64,000 nucleotides of DNA from Archangium gephyra (GCF_001027285.1 NZ_CP011509.1:12424501-12488500), one strand, 5' to 3'; positions 19,701-27,989 are shown, counted from the first letter of the stretch. Notes: generated by a model from the sequence alone, not told the origin. Numbers and translations: made by a program.

Positions 19701-20735
19701 GCGCTGGGGGACGAGCGAGAGCGGCTCCTCGCGCCAGGGCCCCCACCGCTCCTCCAGGCGGCGCAGGCTGTCGCGCAGCGCGGCGGCGGAGCGCGGGCGC
19801 GCGCACGGCTCCTTGGCCAGGGCGAGGGCCACCAGCGCATCCAACTCCTCGGGCACGTCTGGATGGCGGGCCCGCACGCGGGGCGCGGGCTCGCGGGACA
19901 CCACCTGGTCGCGCAACTCCTCGAGCGTGGCGCTCGGGTAGGGCAGCTCGCCCGTGAGCATCTCGTAGAGCACGACACCCGCGGACCAGAGGTCCGTGCG
20001 CTCGTCCTGGGCTCCCCCGCGCCACTGCTCCGGGGACATATAAGGAGGCGTGCCCGCGCTGGGCAGGGAGGGCAGCGGAGAGCTGCTGGGGGACGTCAGC
20101 CACGCGAGGCCGAAGTCGAGCAGCTTCACCGTGCCCCGCCGGGTGAGGAAGACGTTGCTGGGCTTGAGGTCGCGGTGGACGATGTGGCGGCCGTGCGCGT
20201 GCGCCAGGCCCGCGGCCACCGCGCACATGATCTCCACCGCGCGCCGCACGCCCAGCCGGTGCTCGCGCTGGAGCAGCGCGTCGAGCGACTCGCCCTCCAG
20301 GCACTCCATGACGAGGAAGGGAATGCGCGGCTCCCAGGACGCGCCCACCCACTCGGCCACGTCGAAGATGCGGACGATGTTCTCGTGGTCGAGCTGCGCG
20401 ATGGCCCGCGCCTCCTGGCGCAGCATGGAGATGAGCCACTGCCCATCCCGGCCCGCGCGCGGGAGGATGAACTTGAGGGCCACCTCGCGCTGCAATTCCT
20501 CGTCGCGCGCGCGGAACACCAGCCCCATGGCCCCACCGCCCAGCTCCGAGATGACCTCGAAGCGGCGGCCGTCCGAGCCGCCCAGGCGCTCGCCGGGAGC
20601 GGGCTTGCGGAACGGAGGGGGCTCCAGCGCGACCTCCTTGAGGAAGGAATCGCCGAAATCCAGACTATCGGAGACAGCACCGCCCGCTGAGCGCGGGTGG
20701 CCGTCCCTGGGATTGTGACCGGTCTCCTCACACAT
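16740..20735 (-). CDS. Ser/Thr kinase-degenerate cyclase-AAA-TPR fusion protein (copy 1)
   Basis: A 1331-residue signalling protein. Residues 55-330 form a Hanks-type kinase with all key residues: Lys88, 'HRDLKPSN' at 187-194 and 'DFG' at 207-209. Residues about 343-515 match a class III nucleotide cyclase, but the first metal-binding Asp is replaced by Arg354 ('LLSCRLVG'), while the second (Asp398 in 'VGDEV') remains, so cyclase activity is doubtful. A large AAA (AAA_16 type) module follows, with Walker A 'GEAGIGKS' at 564-571 and Walker B 'LAVVEDLHWADPS', then TPR-like repeats to the end. The layout resembles the TOMM-associated kinase/cyclase fusions, yet no TOMM genes are near. ATG 20735 is preceded by GGGGAG. 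It is first in a leftward run with the sigma, VMAP and vWA/SLOG genes. Confidence 0.92.
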   Translation of the reverse strand: MCEETGHNPRDGHPRSAGGAVSDSLDFGDSFLKEVALEPPPFRKPAPGERLGGSDGRRFEVISELGGGAMGLVFRARDEELQREVALKFILPRAGRDGQWLISMLRQEARAIAQLDHENIVRIFDVAEWVGASWEPRIPFLVMECLEGESLDALLQREHRLGVRRAVEIMCAVAAGLAHAHGRHIVHRDLKPSNVFLTRRGTVKLLDFGLAWLTSPSSSPLPSLPSAGTPPYMSPEQWRGGAQDERTDLWSAGVVLYEMLTGELPYPSATLEELRDQVVSREPAPRVRARHPDVPEELDALVALALAKEPCARPRSAAALRDSLRRLEERWGPWREEPLSLVPQRRQVTLLSCRLVGSGGLAGELDPEDFSELEASFQKSCSEVIQRHGGSITTCVGDEVLACFGYPLAREEDSERAVLAGMRLAASLPVRVGIHTETVVFDDSLPELRGRTPTIQGEAPRIASWLARQAGSGTVVLSHATHTLVQPAFESEALGARTFEGVSGARTVEAWRVTRVRKAVFRFDRALATGPLSPLVGREDELRRLLGAWERAREGRGSVVLVSGEAGIGKSRLIQELRLRVPTATRIRLRCQCWSQFANSAFHPLIEMLQHLFRLEAEGSPGDNLARLEAHLGTFGLEPEHMALIAAFLSLPVKENLPILQLSPERQKERTFEALAELLLRMSRLRPVLAVVEDLHWADPSTLELLDFLLGRVETARVLVLLSARPGFQHAWPSTGPLLRVELERLPAWLTATLVQEAAGERELPRETVLQLVEKTDGIPLFVEEMTRMVAGGGVLPSIPVTLHELLLARLDMLPPGQKALAQLCSVVGRGFSHALMATLTRRESSSLRADLEELVASGLLQREAEEDGPGYQFRHALLQDAAYQSLLRCTRRQHHRRIAQALLEQFPEVVEAQPEVLAHHYTEAGDTELAIHHWMRAGIRASLHSANQEAVSHLRYALKLLRSLPDAAQRIHQELQLLIALGIPLSQVQGYRSAEVKRTYARARELFQSVGEALPELELPYWGPFAYYFARAEYRLSHELAEQLVELGSRRHDPELLSLGYRMMAADFFAWGQQHAAREHVERALACSDFSLERHRILAEKHWVDPTAVALIHAALIHAVLGQPERALQYRREALELAGRIGHANTRAYTLLYAALSLQVRGDARGTLALAEECHALASERWLRLFIEWSGLLRGWALARLGRPAEGLAQMREFLGRWRMTGLRAGMPHNLGLLAEVHLGLGEPREAWVAVQEGLRWVEAVGERSYEAELHRIGAVAHQALGQEQEAHASLLVAVRIAREQGAGEFERHALLALERPAGPGPGAEVPGRV

Positions 20736-21058
20736 TCCCTGCTCCCCGGTCGACGGGCCCTCGCGCTGCAAGGCCTTGCTGGATGAAGTTACGGGTCCCA
20801 TGGTCACCGGGCAATGCAACGGACCAGGAGGGCAGGTCCACTGTCCAGGGCTGGCAACCCACTCGGTCCTTCGAAGTACCTGTGGAGGCGGAGCCACGGC
20901 GCCGCGTTCGTGATGCGACGGAATGACGCCGCTCCCCTCTCCGCTTCCTGAGCATCCAGGCGAAGCAGCGCAAGGGGCCCGGCAGGGCAGGTGCCCCACC
21001 GCGTCACACGCCCGGCGAGGACCGTCTACCCGCGGGAATCCGCTGTGGCACGGGGGCA
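20736..21058. other. Divergent intergenic region between kinase 1 and the patatin gene
   Basis: This 323-base stretch separates divergent starts and must contain both promoters. Open frames pass through it but have no protein-like content. No convincing promoter boxes, operators or hairpins were recognised. Confidence 0.4.
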
Positions 21059-21946
21059 ATGGGCGTGACATTTCCTTTCACGAATCTCGTTTTCGAGGGG
21101 GCCGGGGTCCGCAATTGTGCCTATGCCGGCGCGCTGCTCGCCTTGGAGGAGTCCGGCGTCTTCCGGCAGGTGGAGCAGGTGGCCGGCACGTCCTCGGGCT
21201 CCATCGCCGCCACGCTGGTGAGCCTGGGCTACACCCCGGCGGAGATCCGCCAGGAGATGCTGGAGCTGGACTTCGCCCGCATCCGCGATGGCAACTGGCT
21301 CACCGGGCCCATGCGCATGCTCAACCGGCACGGGTGGAACCCGGGCGACTACTTCCTCGCGAGCATGGAGGAGGTCATCGCCCGGAAGACGGGGGATGGG
21401 CGCATCACCTTCGCCCAGCTGCGCGCGCGGGGCTTCAAACCGCTGTACGTGGTGGGCACCAGCCTGTCGGCGCGCAACGTGCGCGTCTTCCCGGACGAGC
21501 GCAGCCAGGACATGGCCGTCGCGGACGCGGTCCGCATCTCCATGTCCATTCCCTTCTTCTTCGCCAGCCGCGAGTTCCAGGGCGAGGTCTACGTCGACGG
21601 CGGGGTGATGTGGAACTACCCCATCGATCTCTTCGACGGGCCCGAGGGCTACAACTCCCGGACGCTCGGCCTCTTCATGGACACGTTCGATCAGCCGAAG
21701 CCGGACTCCATCCACACCCTGCATGACTTCGCCGGGTGCTTCTTCGCCTCGCTGCTCAGCTCGCAGGAAATCGACTTGATGAACAGCCCCGCCAACCTGG
21801 CGCGGAGCATCCGCATCAACGACCTGGGCCTCAAACCCACGGAGTTCGGCATCACCGGCGAGCAGAAGCGGGCCCTCATTCAGCAGGGCGAGCAGGCCAC
21901 GCGGGCCTTCCTGGCACGCTACGCCGCGTCACATTCCGCGGCGTGA
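21059..21946 (+). CDS. Patatin-like phospholipase
   Basis: A 295-residue patatin-family lipid acyl hydrolase with a Ser-Asp catalytic dyad. The oxyanion-hole segment is 'VFEGAGVRNCAYAGAL' (family GxGxxR/K), the nucleophile lies in 'VAGTSSGSIAATL' (Gly-Thr-Ser-Ser-Gly) and the catalytic Asp in 'VDGGVMWNYPI'. All three motifs are intact. No signal peptide is evident, so the protein should act in the cytoplasm on membrane phospholipids or be exported by an unseen route. It is the first of four same-strand genes (gap of 26 bases to the next), together with a peroxidase and a P450. The grouping suggests oxidation of released lipids or lipid-derived molecules. Confidence 0.93.
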   Translation: MGVTFPFTNLVFEGAGVRNCAYAGALLALEESGVFRQVEQVAGTSSGSIAATLVSLGYTPAEIRQEMLELDFARIRDGNWLTGPMRMLNRHGWNPGDYFLASMEEVIARKTGDGRITFAQLRARGFKPLYVVGTSLSARNVRVFPDERSQDMAVADAVRISMSIPFFFASREFQGEVYVDGGVMWNYPIDLFDGPEGYNSRTLGLFMDTFDQPKPDSIHTLHDFAGCFFASLLSSQEIDLMNSPANLARSIRINDLGLKPTEFGITGEQKRALIQQGEQATRAFLARYAASHSAA

Positions 21947-21972
21947 ACCTCCATCCGCCCAGGAGTCTGTCC

Positions 21973-23259
21973 ATGTCCAGCAATGCCTTGACCGTCGTCA
22001 CCCCCATCCAGCCCGACAAGGTGAAGGAGCTCGACGCCCTGCTGAGTGAGATCGGCGAGGACATCGGCAACAAGACGGGCCGCCACATCGACTTCGCCCA
22101 GCTCACCACGGTGCACTTCCTGCGCTGGGTCATCCTCCCCGCGGACAACGAGGGAGAGCGCCACTACCTCCCGCAGCTGGCCTTCGAGAGCAATTACGAT
22201 GGCCCGCTGGACGCGCACCTGGAGGAGCTCATCCGGGTGGGCGGCGCGGTGCTGGCGCGCATCTACAGCTACTGCGCGGGCTGTCCGGCGGACGTGGCGG
22301 GCAGCGTCGAGTCCTTCAAGCGCTTCCTGTGCCGCTACCAGCTCCGCAGCGCCGCCTTCTACCGGGGGTATCCGAACCACAGCGTGCAGGACGTCCAGGA
22401 GAACACCCGGGCGCGGCGGGCCATCCAGGACTTCCTGGACGATCCCCAGCGCGCGGCCACCCTGCGCGGCCTGCAACCGGAGCAGCTCTGCCAGGAGATC
22501 CAGAAGTACCTGGCCACCGTGCCCGGGCTGAAGCTGGAGCGCAACCCCGCGCCCAGGCCCGGCTTGCTGGACCGGTTCGTCGGGCGCCTCATGGACTCGA
22601 GCCGTGTGCAGCTGGCCGTGGGCATTCCCGTGGGCCTGCTGCTGCTGCCCGTGCTCGTGCCGACGGCCCTGTTGCTGCTGTGGAAGGAATCCCGGGACGA
22701 GGCGGAACCCAAGATGGAGGACGTGGTGGATCCGCGCGTGGAGGGGCAGGAGGACTACAAGGTCCAGAACCAGCTCACCCACCTGGTGGAGGTGCGCCCG
22801 GGCTTCTTCCGCCAGCTCACGCTGCGCACGGTGCTGGGCGGAATCAATTTCCTGGCACGGCACTACTACAACCGCGGCAACCTGGGCGGCATCCCCAGCA
22901 TCCACTTCGCGCGCTGGGTCATCATCGACAAGGGCCGGCGCCTGCTCTTCTTCAGCAACTACGACGGGAGCTGGGAGCGCTACCTGGGTGACTTCATCGA
23001 CCGGGCGGCCGTGGGGCTCACCGGTGTGTGGAGCAACACGCGCGGCTATCCCAAGACACGGCTGCTCTTCGGCAAGGGCGCGACCCACGAAGAGGAATTC
23101 AAGCAGTGGACGCGCGACCACCAGCTCTACACCCAGGTCTGGTACAGCGCCCACCCCGACGAGAGCGTTCGCAACATCCTGCAGAACGTGGCGGTGTGCG
23201 CGCAGCTGAAGGCCCAGCTCAAATCCCAGGAGGCGGAGCAATGGCTGCTCAAACTGTAA
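21973..23259 (+). CDS. Duplicated-domain membrane protein linked to DyP peroxidase
   Basis: A 428-residue protein of no family I can name. Two halves repeat the same pattern: 'HFLRWVILPADNEG' with 'ESNYDGPLDAHLEELI' in the first, and 'HFARWVIIDKGRRL' with 'FSNYDGSWERYLGDFI' in the second. These imply an internal duplication, possibly of a ferredoxin-like alpha/beta-barrel domain. A hydrophobic hairpin or helix pair lies between the halves near residues 215-240 ('LAVGIPVGLLLLPVLVP'). AGGAG lies eight bases before ATG 21973. Its stop lies inside the start of the peroxidase gene (19-base overlap), so it is translationally tied to it and probably works with it. Confidence 0.75.
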   Translation: MSSNALTVVTPIQPDKVKELDALLSEIGEDIGNKTGRHIDFAQLTTVHFLRWVILPADNEGERHYLPQLAFESNYDGPLDAHLEELIRVGGAVLARIYSYCAGCPADVAGSVESFKRFLCRYQLRSAAFYRGYPNHSVQDVQENTRARRAIQDFLDDPQRAATLRGLQPEQLCQEIQKYLATVPGLKLERNPAPRPGLLDRFVGRLMDSSRVQLAVGIPVGLLLLPVLVPTALLLLWKESRDEAEPKMEDVVDPRVEGQEDYKVQNQLTHLVEVRPGFFRQLTLRTVLGGINFLARHYYNRGNLGGIPSIHFARWVIIDKGRRLLFFSNYDGSWERYLGDFIDRAAVGLTGVWSNTRGYPKTRLLFGKGATHEEEFKQWTRDHQLYTQVWYSAHPDESVRNILQNVAVCAQLKAQLKSQEAEQWLLKL

Positions 23260-24767
23260 CGTCCGGGTCCCGCCCGGCCGCGGTTCCCGGCGAGGCACTC
23301 GAGTTCGAGGACATCCAGGGGCTCGTCTTCTTCGGACACGGGCACCTGAAGTACTCGCGGTATGTCTTCCTGCGGGTGAAGGACGGCGCGCGCGCGCGGG
23401 CGTGGCTGCGCACGCTGGTGGAGGGCAAGGAGGTCACCACCGCGAGCGGCAAGCAGCATCCCGGGCTCACGGAGACCAAGGGCGATCACGCGCTCCAGGT
23501 GGCCTTCACGGCCTCGGGACTGGAGCACCTGGGAGTGCCCTCGGAGGTGATGACCACCTTCCTGCAGGAGTTCCGCGAGGGCATGAGGGACCGGCGCCGC
23601 GCGCGCATCCTGGGAGACCTGGGCGGGAGCGCGCCGGAGAAGTGGCAGTTCGGCGGCACGGACGCGACGGCGCCCCACGTGGTGCTGGTGCTGTTCGGCC
23701 GGGACGACGCGGATCTGGATGTCTTCCACGCCTCGCACCGCGAGCGCTACCAGGACGCCCTGGAGGAGGTGTTCCTCCAGGACGCCGACATGCGCCAGGG
23801 AGACACGGAGCCCTTTGGCTTCCGGGACGGCATCTCGTTCCCCTACATCAAGGGCGTGCCCACCACGCGCACGCCGGATGCGCTCGGCCTGCCCGTCAAC
23901 GCGGGCGAGTTCATCCTCGGCTACCCCAACGCGTATGGGCAGTACCCCTTCTCGCCCCGGGTGCCGCGCGGCCAGGATCCTCGGGACCTGCTGCCCGAGG
24001 TGCCCCGGGAGCAGAGGGTGCCCGGAGAGCCCAGGCCCAAGGACCTGGGACGCAACGGCACCTACCTGGTCCTCCGCAAGCTGCGCCAGGACGTGAAGGG
24101 CTTCTGGAAGTTCGTCGAGGAGAACAGCCGGGTGCCCGGCAAGAGCACCGAGGAGAACGAGGCGAACAAGGAATTGCTGGCCGCGAAGCTGATGGGCCGG
24201 TGGAAGAGTGGCGCGCCACTGGCACTGTGCCCGCTGAAGGACGATCCGAAGCTGGGCGGGGATGCCACGGCCAACAACCGCTTCCAGTTCGGGGATGATC
24301 CGCATGGGATGAAGTGTCCCCTCAGCTCGCACGTGCGCCGCGCGAATCCCCGGGACACGCTCGTCGAGGATGCCCAGGAGTCCATCAAGCTGACGGCCCG
24401 GCACCTCATCATCCGCCGCGGCCGGCCCTATCGAGACCCGCTGCCCGGCGGAGAAGAGGAGCAGGGGCTGATGTTCGTGGCGCTCAACACCAACATCGGG
24501 CGCCAGTTCGAGTTCATCCAGCAGACGTGGATGAACAACCCCAAGTTCAACGACCTGTACGACAGCAAGGACCCCATCGCCGGAGACAACTACGACCCCG
24601 AGTACCCGGGAGATGACCCCAAGGACTACACCGCCGTGGTTCCCGGCTTCCCGGTGCGGCAGCGCCTCAGCGGGCTCCCGCGCTTCGTGCACATGCGGGG
24701 CGGAGACTACTTCTTCATGCCTGGCATCAAGGCACTGCGGTACCTGAGCTCGGAGCGCGCGCGATGA
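23241..24767 (+). CDS. DyP-type heme peroxidase
   Basis: A 508-residue dye-decolorising peroxidase, a heme enzyme that oxidises large substrates with hydrogen peroxide. The diagnostic Gly-x-x-Asp-Gly motif appears in 'PFGFRDGISFPY' (its Asp replaces the distal His of classical peroxidases). The probable proximal heme ligand is the His in 'LTARHLIIRRGRPYRDPLP', the usual context in this family. It is longer than typical bacterial DyPs, with inserts around residues 240-330. ATG 23241 has AGGAGG seven bases upstream. There is no signal peptide. It overlaps the preceding gene by 19 bases, and its stop overlaps the P450 start (ATGA). Confidence 0.93.
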   Translation: MAAQTVTSGSRPAAVPGEALEFEDIQGLVFFGHGHLKYSRYVFLRVKDGARARAWLRTLVEGKEVTTASGKQHPGLTETKGDHALQVAFTASGLEHLGVPSEVMTTFLQEFREGMRDRRRARILGDLGGSAPEKWQFGGTDATAPHVVLVLFGRDDADLDVFHASHRERYQDALEEVFLQDADMRQGDTEPFGFRDGISFPYIKGVPTTRTPDALGLPVNAGEFILGYPNAYGQYPFSPRVPRGQDPRDLLPEVPREQRVPGEPRPKDLGRNGTYLVLRKLRQDVKGFWKFVEENSRVPGKSTEENEANKELLAAKLMGRWKSGAPLALCPLKDDPKLGGDATANNRFQFGDDPHGMKCPLSSHVRRANPRDTLVEDAQESIKLTARHLIIRRGRPYRDPLPGGEEEQGLMFVALNTNIGRQFEFIQQTWMNNPKFNDLYDSKDPIAGDNYDPEYPGDDPKDYTAVVPGFPVRQRLSGLPRFVHMRGGDYFFMPGIKALRYLSSERAR

Positions 24768-25978
24768 GCTCCCGATTGGTCCGCTGGCTCACCGGCGCCG
24801 GCATGCAGCGGGCGGTGTTTGGCTTCATGCGCCGGCACCACCCCAACCTCATGTGGGGCAAGCGGGCGCTGGTGACCCGGGCCGAGGACGTGAACGAGGT
24901 GCTGAAGACAGACGCGGTCTTCGGGGTCACGGAGATCTACGCCGAGCGCATGGAGCGCACCACCGGGCCCTTCTTCCTGGGCATGGAGAACACACCCCAG
25001 TACCAGCGCGAGGCCACCCTCTCCCGGCGGGCCGTGCGCCCGGAGGACCTGGAGCACATCCGGAGCATGGTGCGCGAGCATGCCGAGCAGCTCATCGCCC
25101 TGGCGCGCCCCGCCGGGCGGCTGGACGTGGTGAACGGGCTGGCGCGCCCCGTGGCGGTGGGGCTGGTGGACCGCTTCTTCGGGGTGCCGGGACCGGATCC
25201 GGAGACGATGAAGCGGTGGATGCGCATCATCTTCTGGGACATCTTCCTCAACCTGGGCAACGACGCGGACGTCACCGCGCGGGCGAAAGCGGCCAGCGCG
25301 GAGCTGAAGACCTACATGGAGGGCCTCATCGCCCAGCGCAGGGCGGGGCTGGCCACCGAGAGCCGTGACGACTTCCTCACCCGGCTGCTGCGGATGCAGC
25401 AGGACGAGGCCACGCGCCTGGACGACGATGCGGTGAGGCGCAACGTGGGCGGTATCATCGTCGGCGCGGTGGACACCAGCTCCAAGGCCCTGGCCCAGCT
25501 CGTCAACGAGTTGCTGGAGCATCCCGAGGCATTGGGCGAGGCCCAGGGCGCGGCGCGGGCGGGGGACACGGCGCGCGTGGCGGCCCATGCCTTCGAGGCG
25601 CTGCGCTTCGACCCGCACAATCCGCTGCTGATGCGCGTGTGCCACGAGGACTACGTGCTCGCCCGGGGCACGGACCGGGAGATGCGGATTCCGAAAGGCA
25701 CGCTCGTCATCGCCTCGACGATTTCAGCGATGTTCGATCCGGAGGTGATGCAGCACCCGGACGAGTTCCGGGTGGACCGTCCGCCCCCGGGCTACATGCA
25801 CTTCGGCCGGGGCCTGCACACGTGCTACGGGGAGCGCATCAATCACATCGTCCTGCCCGAGGTGCTCGGGTGCCTGCTGCGGCTGCGCAACCTGCGGCGC
25901 GCATCGGGTAGCGAGGGACGGATGCGCTTCGAGGGCCCCTTCCCGGACCGGCTGGTGGTGGAGTTCGACGCGGGCTGA
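24764..25978 (+). CDS. Cytochrome P450
   Basis: A 404-residue soluble bacterial P450 monooxygenase. The heme-thiolate signature is 'FGRGLHTCYGERIN' with the axial Cys near residue 356. The Glu-x-x-Arg pair is in 'AFEALRFDP'. The oxygen-activation helix reads 'GGIIVGAVDTSSKAL', keeping the conserved Thr. The length is normal. Its ATG overlaps the peroxidase stop, making it the last gene of a four-gene coupled set. No ferredoxin or reductase is encoded nearby, so electrons must come from elsewhere, or the enzyme uses peroxide as a shunt, which would suit its DyP neighbour. The substrate is unknown. Confidence 0.95.
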   Translation: MSSRLVRWLTGAGMQRAVFGFMRRHHPNLMWGKRALVTRAEDVNEVLKTDAVFGVTEIYAERMERTTGPFFLGMENTPQYQREATLSRRAVRPEDLEHIRSMVREHAEQLIALARPAGRLDVVNGLARPVAVGLVDRFFGVPGPDPETMKRWMRIIFWDIFLNLGNDADVTARAKAASAELKTYMEGLIAQRRAGLATESRDDFLTRLLRMQQDEATRLDDDAVRRNVGGIIVGAVDTSSKALAQLVNELLEHPEALGEAQGAARAGDTARVAAHAFEALRFDPHNPLLMRVCHEDYVLARGTDREMRIPKGTLVIASTISAMFDPEVMQHPDEFRVDRPPPGYMHFGRGLHTCYGERINHIVLPEVLGCLLRLRNLRRASGSEGRMRFEGPFPDRLVVEFDAG

Positions 25979-26014
25979 GCCCGCTAGAGTGGGAGGCCTC
26001 CATCGGAGGCCTTG

Positions 26015-27502
26015 ATGACGTCCATACCGCGGGCCCTGCGCTCCCTGACGGACCAGCCCGGCAACGCACCCGCTGTGGCGGCACTGGCGCTGCTGCTCCT
26101 GCTGCCCACCGGCTGCGCCTCGCTGACGCCACTGCCTGGCAGAGGGATGAACCTGCGCTACACGCACGGCGAGGCCGACGCGCCCTCGTGGGCCGGGAAC
26201 CCTCGCCAGAACGCGAGCGCCGTGGTGGGCCCTGACCGTGCGGAGGCGCTTGCGGGGACAAGCGCCCTGCCGGCCCACCTGGCGTTTCGCGGTGCGCTGG
26301 GCGAGGTGTCCAGCACCCTCCGGCACCTGTCCAGTGAGCTCTCCAGGCTGGAGAAGAGCCACTGGGGTATCGCCGGAAAGGGCGCTGGGCTCTTCGTGCC
26401 CCATATCGAATATGGCCAGCACCAGCTGCGGTGGATGGAAACCGAGCTCGCCACCGCCACCCGGCTGGCCCACACGGCCTCGGAGGTGGAAGGGGAGGAG
26501 ATGCAGCTGGCCCTGCTGCGCATGGCGGGCCCCCGGCTCGAGGCGGCCATGCTGGGCTCGCTGCTGCTGGCGGCCTGGGTGGACGTCCTCCACCTGCTCG
26601 ATGTGGCGTTCAAGCACGGCTACAACGCGTTGGAGACGCTGTTCGTGGAGATGGACCGCTGGCAGAAGATGTTGGAGCCAGCCATGACGGCCCTGGCCTC
26701 CCAAGAGCCAGGACAGGTGGAGGCAGCGGCTCACGACATGCCCGCGCTGATGGGCCATCTGTCCGGCGAGTTCAACACGACAGCGCAGCGCCTCCACTCG
26801 GGACTGAGGAATACCCAGAAGCTGACGGCGCTGGCGCAGCTCGTGGAGATGGTGACGATGGTGTCGGCGATGAAGTTCTCGCTGCCTCGGCTGGGACCGT
26901 CGGCCCCCGTGACACTGGGGGTGGGCATGGTGATGGGCGGCGACGGGGTGATGATGGGCACGCGCATCGTCGTCTCCGCCGAGTGGGTGGAGATGATGCG
27001 GCGGCTGGTGCGGGCAGGCGTCATCTCGCTGCCGGCCGTGAGCGCGGCGGTGCGGATTCAGGCCGGACAGGTGTTGATGGCCGAAGCGCGCAACGAGCTA
27101 CCGCGCGGCGTGCGCGAGGCGCTGGGAGACGGCCCCGAGGTACGGGGCATGCGGGTGACGGGTAGAACGGGGGCAGGCATGGCCGAGCCACCCCAGCATC
27201 ACGTGCTGCCCAAGGAGTTCCGCGAGTGGTTCGAGAAGCGTGGCTTCAACGGCGACATGAGCATCGACCAGTTCTGCGTCAAGCTGGAGCAGGCACACCA
27301 CCAGGCAATACACGGCGGTGGCGATTGGAAGCTGGGGCGCTTATGGCCCGGTGAATGGAACCGGATGATCATGGAGGCGCTGCGTAAAGCCGAGTCCAAG
27401 GTGGGCCGGATGTTGACGCGAAACGAGGTTCTGGAGATCGTCGCGGAGCGTATGGAGGAATACAGCATTCCGATGAACTTCATTCGCTGGAGAGGGCGAT
27501 GA
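26015..27502 (+). CDS. SitA-like polymorphic toxin lipoprotein with His-rich nuclease-like C-terminus
   Basis: A 495-residue lipoprotein whose layout fits the myxobacterial SitA / TIGR02269 paralogue family, toxins passed between sibling cells by outer-membrane exchange. The lipobox is 'LLPTGCAS' near residue 30. The middle is a long helical delivery region containing hydrophobic helices. The last 105 residues form a separate toxin-like domain starting at His395-His396 ('PPQHHVLPKEFREWF') and continuing with 'QAHHQAIHGG' and 'LWPGEWNRM', a His pattern like the HNH/AHH endonuclease group. A TTG lies one codon upstream, but GGAGG spacing favours ATG 26015. The stop overlaps the next gene (ATGA), as expected for a toxin-immunity pair. 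Confidence 0.8.
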   Translation: MTSIPRALRSLTDQPGNAPAVAALALLLLLPTGCASLTPLPGRGMNLRYTHGEADAPSWAGNPRQNASAVVGPDRAEALAGTSALPAHLAFRGALGEVSSTLRHLSSELSRLEKSHWGIAGKGAGLFVPHIEYGQHQLRWMETELATATRLAHTASEVEGEEMQLALLRMAGPRLEAAMLGSLLLAAWVDVLHLLDVAFKHGYNALETLFVEMDRWQKMLEPAMTALASQEPGQVEAAAHDMPALMGHLSGEFNTTAQRLHSGLRNTQKLTALAQLVEMVTMVSAMKFSLPRLGPSAPVTLGVGMVMGGDGVMMGTRIVVSAEWVEMMRRLVRAGVISLPAVSAAVRIQAGQVLMAEARNELPRGVREALGDGPEVRGMRVTGRTGAGMAEPPQHHVLPKEFREWFEKRGFNGDMSIDQFCVKLEQAHHQAIHGGGDWKLGRLWPGEWNRMIMEALRKAESKVGRMLTRNEVLEIVAERMEEYSIPMNFIRWRGR

Positions 27503-27969
27503 GCGACGGACGTGCCTGGGAGGGCAACTGGAGGGTCCGCCTGATCGAACGGGTCCGCGAACGTGGTTACGATTCACTCACCGCCTTCGCGAATGCCCGT
27601 CCCACCGCGTCACTGGTGGCGATGGCTGATGAGCTTGGTCCGAACGATATCGCCGGAGTGCAGGTGTTGAGTGGTTTGCTTGCCGAGGCGGAGCAGCGCA
27701 AGCAGGTCACACGCTTTGTGCGCGATGTGCTCGTACGCATGTTGTGCAAGAGTCTCCCTGACGGCTGGCCTGCCGTGCTGGACGACGCCAACCGGTTCAA
27801 GGTAGCCAAGGCGCTCGGCTCGTGGATTGCCTATACCCCTGAAACGCATAAGGAGCGCGCCGACAAAGCCGGTGATGCGCTCCTCGCTACGCCGCCTCCA
27901 CCCGGTTGGCGGCCACTCGGCCCTGACGACGAGTTGCTCCTCACGCTCCTGCCCGACGAGGAAGCCTGA
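27499..27969 (+). CDS. Probable immunity protein for the SitA-like toxin
   Basis: A 156-residue cytoplasmic protein with no signal peptide or membrane helix, overlapping the toxin stop by four bases. It is mostly helical ('RLIERVRERGYDSLTAFANA', 'ADELGPNDIAGVQVLSGLLA'). I do not recognise a named family with certainty; the assignment rests on position, size and the SitA/SitI layout. Codon use is visibly less GC-biased than the neighbours, as is common for toxin-immunity cargo that moves between strains. It converges on the cupin gene with a 20-base gap. Confidence 0.65.
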   Translation: MSDGRAWEGNWRVRLIERVRERGYDSLTAFANARPTASLVAMADELGPNDIAGVQVLSGLLAEAEQRKQVTRFVRDVLVRMLCKSLPDGWPAVLDDANRFKVAKALGSWIAYTPETHKERADKAGDALLATPPPPGWRPLGPDDELLLTLLPDEEA

Positions 27970-27989
27970 CCGGCTGAGCTCCGCCCCGT

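Noticed and set aside
21059-25978. A classical secondary-metabolite cluster around the P450
   Set aside because: No polyketide synthase, peptide synthetase, terpene synthase or tailoring set beyond the P450 is present.
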